32,742 nt of DNA from a virus, in the IMG/VR virus record IMGVR_UViG_3300008267_000197, positions 1 through 32,742 of that record; one strand, 5' to 3'. Each line of letters begins with the position of its first letter. Position 1 is the first letter of the stretch. Under the pieces are notes generated by a model. The model was given only the letters and a program-made list of their open reading frames with translations, was not told where the DNA came from and ran no database searches. The translations under genes were made by a program, and so were the position numbers. Positions 7,961-13,858 of this stretch are shown here, in pieces.

Positions 7961-9026
7961 CACGCCAGAAGAAAAATTTATTGATAATATCAAGCCATGT
8001 ACTCTTGAAACAATAGATTTTGCTCTTTTTAACTGGGTTGATAAAACAATAGATGTAAAAGCTATAACAAATGATGGTTTTAGAAAAATTCCTGTTATTT
8101 GGGCGTCTGCTGAAAGAGCATTTCAAATAAAAAACTATAAAGATTTACGCGATAAAGATGGAACGCTTATCACCCCATTTATTTCTGTAGAAAGAGGAGC
8201 GATAACAAAAGATCCGTCTAGTGTAAAAGGTGCTTTTCAAGCAAATTTAAGAGGTTTTGATAGAATTAGTTTTTCTCAAGTCATAAATCAAGAAAAAACA
8301 TCAAAATATGCTAATAATTCGGCGTATAAAGCTACAAAAAAATTAAATTATGCGTTAACAAAGACTCCGCAAGTAGTTTATCAAACAAAATCTATAAGAA
8401 TACCAACTTATATAAATGTTGATTATACTATTTCCATAAAAACAAATTATTTGCAACAAATGAATGATATTTTACATCCATTTATAGCTTTTTCAAGATC
8501 TACAAAACATTTCTTAGTAAAATATGATGATTTTAGGTTTGAAGCATTCATGGGTGAAAGTTTTGAGACAGAAGAAAATGCATCTGAGTTAGAAACAGAA
8601 GAAAGACAATATATAACGAAATTAACTGTAAAAGTAACTGGCTATTTGATAGGTGATGGAAAGACGCAAGATAGTGAAAGAGTAAAAGTAGAAGAAAATG
8701 CGGTTTCAATTAAATTACCAAAAGAAAATATAATTATTGAAACTAGAAAAACTGAGCCTAGAAAACGTCAACCGGCTGAAAATGCATTAGCTGGCGAAAC
8801 AGTAACTGCAATTAAAAAAACGTTTTTCATAGGTAATGGTGTAGATGTTGTATATCCAATAGTTCACAATTTAAATACAAGAGATATGTATGTTTCAGTT
8901 AGAGAAAATTTTGGAGATTTTGACAAGGTAGAAGTTGGTATAAGTTTTATAGATTTAAATACTATTTCTATAGATACTGGTTTTACGATAAGCGAAAATT
9001 CTCATGTTGTTACGATTATAGGTTAA
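7950..9026 (+). CDS. Putative tail-completion / sheath-stabiliser-like protein with C-terminal fibre-type domain
   Basis: A 358-residue protein starting at an ATG inside the end of the preceding gene, behind CGAAGGAG. The first 245 or so residues contain CTLETIDFALFNWVD, VIWASAERAFQIKNYKDLRD and PFISVERGAI, blocks I associate with neck or tail-completion proteins of T4-like marine phages (T4 gp15/gp3 role by position). A Lys/Glu/Thr-rich linker covers about 245-285. The last 75 residues are a separate beta domain with VHNLNTRDMYVSVREN at about 305-320, a pattern I know from C-terminal domains of phage fibres and spikes. The fusion suggests an exposed virion surface. The first role is uncertain; the two-part architecture is visible. 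Confidence 0.5.
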   Translation: MQSNTPEEKFIDNIKPCTLETIDFALFNWVDKTIDVKAITNDGFRKIPVIWASAERAFQIKNYKDLRDKDGTLITPFISVERGAITKDPSSVKGAFQANLRGFDRISFSQVINQEKTSKYANNSAYKATKKLNYALTKTPQVVYQTKSIRIPTYINVDYTISIKTNYLQQMNDILHPFIAFSRSTKHFLVKYDDFRFEAFMGESFETEENASELETEERQYITKLTVKVTGYLIGDGKTQDSERVKVEENAVSIKLPKENIIIETRKTEPRKRQPAENALAGETVTAIKKTFFIGNGVDVVYPIVHNLNTRDMYVSVRENFGDFDKVEVGISFIDLNTISIDTGFTISENSHVVTIIG

Positions 9027-9040
9027 AACATTAAATTTAA

Positions 9041-9053
9041 ACTATTTAATAAA
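9041..9053 (+). promoter_or_regulatory. Candidate promoter/regulatory motif ACTATTTAATAAA
   Basis: The ACTATTTA core lies 54 bases before the first fibre gene, in a 68-base gap that otherwise holds only the GGGAGAAG ribosome binding site. It is one of several such copies upstream of virion genes. The function is inferred. Confidence 0.3.
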
Positions 9054-9094
9054 GAAATATTTTTTATAGGTCTTTGACCGGGAGAAGTAAATTA

Positions 9095-11404
9095 ATGGCA
9101 AATCCATTAAAGATTTTAACAAATTTAGTAATTTCAGGTTCTACAAATACTAGTGGTTCTTTAACCGTAGGCGGTAATGGTGTTTTAACTGCTCAATCTG
9201 GTTTGGTTGCTACAGGAAGTGTTACTTTAGATACTGCTGGTTCTATTAAGGTTGCAGGCAGAAATTTATTAGCTAAAGACACTGATAACTCAACTTACAC
9301 TGGTAGTACTTTAACTGATGCCTATGGACAAGGCACTGCATATGTTTCTGTTGGTGTTGATGCTGGTGGAGACTACGCAGCCGTAGCCACAGGTCAAAAC
9401 GGTGAATTATCTATAACCTCACAAAGAGCAGTGTTATTACAAGGTACGGGCAACCAATTAGCCCAAGTTCGCATTGACGGTAGTACAAGAGAACTAACTT
9501 TACAAGGTAAAGATGTAACAACAATAAAAACAACAACTGCTGGAGGGACCGTTGCAATTAGTGGGTCAACAGCAACCAGCGGTTCGTTAACTGTTGGAGG
9601 TAATGGTGGTTTAACCGTTTCCTCTGGTACTTCAGCAGTTCAAGCATTAACAGCAACATCTATCAGCGGTTCAGGTAATTTGCAAGCAGGTGGTACAGCA
9701 ACTGTTGCTGGTTTAGTCACAGCACAAAGCGGCGTAACAGTAACAGGTGCGGCCTTAAACGCAAGTGCTGTAGCAGTTAGCGCAAGCGCATTAAGCGTAA
9801 CAAATAATGCCGCAGTTGGCAGTTTAGATGTTGGCGGTGGTTATGGATCTTCTGGCGTAACTGTTTCTTCTGCTGGTGAAATCCAAGCAAATGGTGCTTT
9901 GACGGTTGATGGAGCTTCTACACTAACTGGTCAAGTTACACTTGGTGGTAATGTTGTAGCATCAAACGTAGGTGACAATAAGAGCATCTTCGGAACATCA
10001 ACTGGAACAATTACTGTAGGTGCCAGCGCATCAACTGCAAGTTTCGGTGGTAAAGTAATCGTTGGTGGTGATTTAGTTGTTCGTGGTATAACAACATCTG
10101 TAGACTCGACTACTGTAAACATTGGCGATAAAAACATCAATCTAGGTACAGGTAGTGCGGATTTAGCAGTATTAAGCGGTGGCGGTATTGATTTAGGTAC
10201 TGCTGCGGAAGTTCAATGGAGATATAACAATGCTTCTACCGCTTGGAAATCAAACGTAGACGTTGATGTTGCAAGCACAAAGGTTTATAGAGTTAATGGT
10301 GCGGAAGTATTATCTGCAACTGCACTTGGTTCTGGCGTTACTGCATCTTCATTAACTAGCGTTGGCACACTTGGTTCATTAAAAGTTAGCGGTGCAACTG
10401 AATTAAGCGGCGCTGTTGCTCTAGGTGATGCGGCAGGGGACGTTATTACTGTTAATGGCCAACTAACCGCATCACAAGGTATTGCAGTAGCATCAGGAAA
10501 GAAAGTTTCTCTTGGTGGCGTTGCTGCATTAGGCACAGGTTCAGTTACGCATCCAAACTTAGGTGCAACAAATGCTGTTATTGTTTCTTATAATGGTACT
10601 GAACAAGGCTCTTATTTATCGGTAGCGTCTGCTTCTCAAGGTACATTTGTTGATATTTCATCCTCCTTACAATCACTTGTCAGAGGCGATGGTATTTCTG
10701 GCATGGTTCCCGGTGTTTCACTACAGGGTGGAGCTGGCGGTGTAGAAATTGAATCACAAGGAACAGATCAAGAATCTATAAAATTATATTCACCTGCTGG
10801 TGGTATTAGATTAAATGCCGCAGGAAACTCTTACGGTGTTTATATCAGCTCGCCAAGCAATACTTCAGGTACTTTAGTAGATGGTGCTGTAAATATTAAG
10901 AGCGATGAATCATATACCTATATTACAAAACGCACAGATTTAGGATTTGATACACTTAATATTTCTGGTGCTTTGAAGCAATTAGATACTGCTATAGCTG
11001 GGATGAGTGGCGAATCAGTTACTCCAACAGAATATTACAATGTTAGAACTGTTGTTAAAGGCGTTAAGCAATCAGGTAACGATACAGTAGTATTTACGAT
11101 ATCAGGTTCTGCAAACTCCAATGAAAGCGGAAGAACACCAACTGGTAAAGGATTAATTTCAATGTCTTCAAGCAATGCGGACACTCTAGTGTCAAGTTTA
11201 ATGGCGGGTATGTCATTTGACATTGCTACAAAAGCCCCAAATACTGGTTTGTGGACTAATGATTTAGTTTCTGTACAATTAAGCGCTTCAGCTCTACAAA
11301 ACGGTTTTTATTGGCCTCAAATTACTGTCGATGCTCCAAGCCTAGTAGATAATTCAGAAATTCGTTTAATTGTTGTTAATGAAAATAGCGGTGTTATAAT
11401 ATAA
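9095..11404 (+). CDS. Beta-repeat tail fibre / decoration protein
   Basis: A 769-residue protein of low complexity, rich in Gly, Ser, Thr, Ala and Val. ATG 9095 follows GGGAGAAG; a TTG at 9074 is less likely. Most of the length is short repeating beta units such as GSLTVGGNG, SLDVGGGYG and KVIVGGDLVVRG, the latter followed by TTSVDSTTVNIGDKNINLG at about residues 335-353, a block common in marine phage tail fibres. The pattern suggests a trimeric beta-helix shaft. The last 125 residues form a different domain containing YYNVRTVVKG, LWTNDLVSVQLSAS and IRLIVVNENSG, related to the C-terminal domains of the genes at 11936 and 12505. It lies ahead of the sheath gene and ends at a terminator. Host-binding fibre is more likely than capsid decoration, but the two cannot be separated here. 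Confidence 0.75.
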   Translation: MANPLKILTNLVISGSTNTSGSLTVGGNGVLTAQSGLVATGSVTLDTAGSIKVAGRNLLAKDTDNSTYTGSTLTDAYGQGTAYVSVGVDAGGDYAAVATGQNGELSITSQRAVLLQGTGNQLAQVRIDGSTRELTLQGKDVTTIKTTTAGGTVAISGSTATSGSLTVGGNGGLTVSSGTSAVQALTATSISGSGNLQAGGTATVAGLVTAQSGVTVTGAALNASAVAVSASALSVTNNAAVGSLDVGGGYGSSGVTVSSAGEIQANGALTVDGASTLTGQVTLGGNVVASNVGDNKSIFGTSTGTITVGASASTASFGGKVIVGGDLVVRGITTSVDSTTVNIGDKNINLGTGSADLAVLSGGGIDLGTAAEVQWRYNNASTAWKSNVDVDVASTKVYRVNGAEVLSATALGSGVTASSLTSVGTLGSLKVSGATELSGAVALGDAAGDVITVNGQLTASQGIAVASGKKVSLGGVAALGTGSVTHPNLGATNAVIVSYNGTEQGSYLSVASASQGTFVDISSSLQSLVRGDGISGMVPGVSLQGGAGGVEIESQGTDQESIKLYSPAGGIRLNAAGNSYGVYISSPSNTSGTLVDGAVNIKSDESYTYITKRTDLGFDTLNISGALKQLDTAIAGMSGESVTPTEYYNVRTVVKGVKQSGNDTVVFTISGSANSNESGRTPTGKGLISMSSSNADTLVSSLMAGMSFDIATKAPNTGLWTNDLVSVQLSASALQNGFYWPQITVDAPSLVDNSEIRLIVVNENSGVII
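9137..9181 (+). repeat. Fibre repeat unit, copy 1
   Basis: Encodes GSTNTSGSLTVGGNG. Near-identical copies lie at 9563-9607 in the same gene and at 12847-12891 in the gene at 12505, indicating duplication within and between fibre genes. Confidence 0.85.
9563..9607 (+). repeat. Fibre repeat unit, copy 2
   Basis: Encodes GSTATSGSLTVGGNG, differing from copy 1 by one residue, with many silent third-base differences, so the duplication is old or under protein-level selection. Confidence 0.85.
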
Positions 11405-11424
11405 AAAATCACTAAATGATTTAG

Positions 11425-11454
11425 CAGGGTGGCCCTAAAAAGCCACCCTGTTTT
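11425..11454 (+). terminator. Rho-independent terminator after the large fibre gene
   Basis: CAGGGTGGC (11425-11433) pairs perfectly with GCCACCCTG (11442-11450), followed by TTTTATTTTA. It lies 21 bases after the fibre stop. Confidence 0.92.
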
Positions 11455-11461
11455 ATTTTAT

Positions 11462-11475
11462 ACTATTTATATTTT
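11462..11475 (+). promoter_or_regulatory. Candidate promoter/regulatory motif ACTATTTATATTTT
   Basis: It follows directly after the terminator that ends the large fibre gene and lies 23 bases before the next start, where a new transcript would have to begin. This copy gives the best positional support for a promoter role. Confidence 0.38.
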
Positions 11476-11484
11476 GAGGTTCTT

Positions 11485-11688
11485 ATGAAAAGAAAAATAA
11501 CATATCTTTTAAAAGATTACGATTCAATGATGACTGTGATTTTATCACATACGAAAGATATAAAATCTCAAATTCAATTAATGAAAAATAAACAAGAGAT
11601 TTTTGATGAAATTGATAAAATGTGTAAAAAATACGATAAAATTATAAAAGAAATTGAAGAAGAAAGCGAAGATCAATATGAAGAATAG
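11485..11688 (+). CDS. Small helical protein in the fibre cassette, unknown function
   Basis: A 67-residue, highly charged protein starting at ATG behind TTGAGG. It is predicted to be helical throughout, with heptad-like spacing (MMTVILSHTKDIKSQIQLM, then IFDEIDKMCKKYDKIIKEI) and an acidic end. It overlaps the next gene by 11 bases, so the two are probably translated together. Placed between fibre genes, it might be a fibre-assembly factor or small structural component, but no family is recognised. Confidence 0.6.
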   Translation: MKRKITYLLKDYDSMMTVILSHTKDIKSQIQLMKNKQEIFDEIDKMCKKYDKIIKEIEEESEDQYEE

Positions 11689-11932
11689 TTTTAATTTTAT
11701 ACAAGTCGCAAATTGGATTTATGTAATAAAAATCAAATTAAAAAACTTTAGACTAAGAATAGATAAAGAAAAAATCACTAAACAGGAAGCTTTAAAAATT
11801 TTAAATGAACAAAAGCGTCATTTAGAACTAATTAAAGAAGTATTGAATAAAAATGTTCGTCTAATGGGAATCCAGTCGGATTTTTTAAAAAACTTAAAAG
11901 AAATTAAAAAAGAACATGGTATTGAGGAATAA
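11678..11932 (+). CDS. Small helical protein in the fibre cassette, unknown function
   Basis: An 84-residue basic helical protein. ATG 11678 is chosen over TTG 11654 because it gives the usual short overlap with the upstream gene and a GAAGAAAGCGAAG purine tract precedes it. The segments KITKQEALKILNEQKRHLEL and IKEVLNKNVRLMG suggest a helical hairpin or coiled coil. The end of this gene carries the GAGGAAT ribosome binding site of the next fibre protein, four bases away. It is probably the partner of the preceding small gene. No known family is recognised. Confidence 0.6.
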   Translation: MKNSFNFIQVANWIYVIKIKLKNFRLRIDKEKITKQEALKILNEQKRHLELIKEVLNKNVRLMGIQSDFLKNLKEIKKEHGIEE

Positions 11933-11935
11933 TTA

Positions 11936-12472
11936 ATGGCAACAAAGCCAGTGAAAGTTTTAACTGACTTATTAACTAAAAAACAAATTATAAAACAAGA
12001 CATTGATGGAAATATACTATTCAATGTTAGTGGCGTTTTAGGAAATGGTCACGTTAGTTCTTCTCTTCCAATAACAGCTTCATATTTTGTTGGCGATGGC
12101 AGATATTTAACAAATATCACAGCTTCTGGTGGTGGTGGTGGCGCAGACACAACTATCGTCAATGTAAACTATAAAAAGTTAAGATATAAAGTTACAGGAA
12201 ATTTTAATGTAGAAGGTTACGCTGAAGAAGCTTTACCTTTAACTCAGTACGGTAGTTCGTCATTTCCTATCGCAGATCAAGATTATTTTGTCATTAATTT
12301 AATGGTAAAAGAAAGCAGTTCCGCTAATTGGACTAACGATATAATTGCATATGAATTATTCACAAGTGCATCGCAGGTATATGTTGGAATGTACGCCCCA
12401 GATATAGCAACTTCTGGTTCTTACAAATTATTAGCGATTAACGAGAATCCAACTGCTTATGATGTTTCTTAA
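11936..12472 (+). CDS. Short fibre / virion surface protein
   Basis: A 178-residue protein. Residues 1-30 (KPVKVLTDLLTKKQ) resemble the N-termini of the proteins at 9095 (NPLKILTNLV) and 12505 (RKVRSLTDLNAKQ), suggesting a shared attachment segment. Residues 40-65 (SLPITASYFVGDGRYLTNI) match a common phage fibre motif. A glycine hinge (GGGGG) at about 65-69 leads to a C-terminal domain of about 100 residues (KLRYKVTG, LPLTQYGSSSFP, NWTNDIIAYEL, LLAINENP) related to those of the other two proteins. It looks like a minimal version of the fibre, keeping base and tip without the repeat shaft. A short fibre or a decoration protein are the alternatives. Confidence 0.7.
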   Translation: MATKPVKVLTDLLTKKQIIKQDIDGNILFNVSGVLGNGHVSSSLPITASYFVGDGRYLTNITASGGGGGADTTIVNVNYKKLRYKVTGNFNVEGYAEEALPLTQYGSSSFPIADQDYFVINLMVKESSSANWTNDIIAYELFTSASQVYVGMYAPDIATSGSYKLLAINENPTAYDVS

Positions 12473-12473
12473 A

Positions 12474-12489
12474 ACTATTTATAAAAATA
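12474..12489 (+). promoter_or_regulatory. Candidate promoter/regulatory motif ACTATTTATAAAAATA
   Basis: It lies just after the stop codon of the short fibre gene and 31 bases before the start at 12505. It shares the ACTATTTA core with the other copies. Confidence 0.32.
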
Positions 12490-12504
12490 ATAGAGGAATA
12501 ATTT

Positions 12505-13779
12505 ATGTCTACTACTAGAAGAAAAGTAAGATCTTTAACTGATTTAAATGCAAAACAAACATTTCAAAAAGTTGATGGTAACGATGTAATTTTTGAAGCA
12601 TCTGGTTCTTTAGCTAGCGGTAAAGTAACAATTAATGTTCCATTAAGCGCATCTGCAATTGCGGTTACTGGTGCTTCTGGTCTAATAGTTAATAACGGTG
12701 GCGTAACAATCAATAATAATAGCGGTCTTATCGTTAATTCAAACGGTATTACTGTTAATAGTGGTGGTGCAAGTATAACTGGCGATCTAGTTGCTGGTGC
12801 AAATAACGTTGGCGCTCTTAGATCAAGAGTCAGCACCCAACTTACTGGTTCTACTACAACTAGTGGCTCCATAACTGTTGGTGGAAATGGTTCTTTAACT
12901 GTAACTGGTGGTAATATCAGTGGTTCTTCGGCACTACAAGCTGGCGGTGATTTAACTGTAGGTGGTGATGCTACGATTAGAGGTGATCTAGACGTACAGG
13001 GTAATATGACTGTTCGTGGAACACCAACCATTATAAACACAGAAGTATTAGAAGTCAAAGATAATATTATCGTTGTGAATAAAGTAAGCGGGAGTGAAGC
13101 TGCTTACGATTCTGCTACTGGTGGTCTTTATGTAAACCGGGGTAATTATGAAACTGCTTCTTTGTTATGGGTAAGTTCAAGCAATGATTGGCAATTTCAA
13201 AAAACAACAGGAGGCACGCCATCTTCAGCGGATCTTGTTGTTAATAAATTAAAACCAGTATTAATTAGCGGTTCAGCTGGAGTTGCGGTTAATTCTAGTT
13301 TGACTATCGCAGCCACTGCTTCTTTACACACTTCTGCAAGTTTTAGTAATATCTCTCTTACCCCAAGTAATGTCACTGTAGAAGGCGTAACATATAATGT
13401 AATTAATATAGATACTGCTTTGCACGCAATTGATGCTGCTCTTGCAAATGCAGGTATTTCAGCAGCTTCTGCTCAAAGCGCATATAGAGCATTAAGATAT
13501 CAATATAGCGGCACTCTTGATTCAAATGGCGAATGGTCTGGTTCTTTACCTTTAACTCAAGAGAGCGGAAAAACAGCTTTTCCAACAACAGATTTTAATT
13601 ATATAACAACAGATGTGGTAGTAAATGAAAGTGGTAGATGGGTAAACGATTTAATAGCTATAGATCTGGAAATAAGTTCATCTGCTGTATGGGTAACGAT
13701 CAGCGCAGCAGCGGCAGCAAATACAGGTTTTAGATTGGTGGCTATTAATGAAAATACAAGTAGTTATTCGATAACATAA
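12505..13779 (+). CDS. Beta-repeat tail fibre / decoration protein with shared C-terminal domain
   Basis: A 424-residue protein with AGAGGA before its ATG. N-terminal residues 1-40 resemble those of the neighbouring fibre genes. Residues 45-170 are Asn/Gly/Val-rich beta repeats (GGVTINNNSGLIVNSNG, GSITVGGNG). Residues about 165-215 contain DLDVQGNMTVRG, PTIINTEVLEVKDNIIVVN and GGLYVNRG, a module I know from marine phage tail fibres, ending in LLWVSSSNDWQF. The last 100 residues form the shared tip domain (LRYQYSGTL, SLPLTQESG, RWVNDLIAIDLEI, RLVAINENTSSY). It lies directly upstream of the sheath gene. Compared with the 769-residue protein, the shaft is shorter but the module order is the same. 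Confidence 0.75.
   Translation: MSTTRRKVRSLTDLNAKQTFQKVDGNDVIFEASGSLASGKVTINVPLSASAIAVTGASGLIVNNGGVTINNNSGLIVNSNGITVNSGGASITGDLVAGANNVGALRSRVSTQLTGSTTTSGSITVGGNGSLTVTGGNISGSSALQAGGDLTVGGDATIRGDLDVQGNMTVRGTPTIINTEVLEVKDNIIVVNKVSGSEAAYDSATGGLYVNRGNYETASLLWVSSSNDWQFQKTTGGTPSSADLVVNKLKPVLISGSAGVAVNSSLTIAATASLHTSASFSNISLTPSNVTVEGVTYNVINIDTALHAIDAALANAGISAASAQSAYRALRYQYSGTLDSNGEWSGSLPLTQESGKTAFPTTDFNYITTDVVVNESGRWVNDLIAIDLEISSSAVWVTISAAAAANTGFRLVAINENTSSYSIT
12847..12891 (+). repeat. Fibre repeat unit, copy 3
   Basis: Encodes GSTTTSGSITVGGNG, the same unit as the two copies in the gene at 9095, placed here in a different gene. Confidence 0.85.
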
Positions 13780-13811
13780 CATTAATTTGACTTTAGCAAG
13801 AAATAATACTA

Positions 13812-13823
13812 ATTATTTATAAT
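13812..13823 (+). promoter_or_regulatory. Variant regulatory motif ATTATTTATAAT before the sheath gene
   Basis: It lies in the 79-base gap between fibre and sheath genes, 47 bases before the sheath start. It differs from the other copies (ATTATTTA instead of ACTATTTA). The gap holds no terminator hairpin that I can see. Confidence 0.22.
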
Positions 13824-13858
13824 TCACTGCTTTCTAAGTTTTAAGGAGACTAAAAGAT

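Noticed and set aside
9137-12891. Repeats in the fibre region as a possible CRISPR array
   Set aside because: Copies are in frame, diverged at third positions, unevenly spaced and encode the same peptide, so they are protein repeats.
12564-13058. Open frame of 164 codons on the - strand inside the fibre gene
   Set aside because: It is the antisense of repeated Gly/Thr/Val codons; there is no ribosome binding site and the + strand fibre gene is clear.
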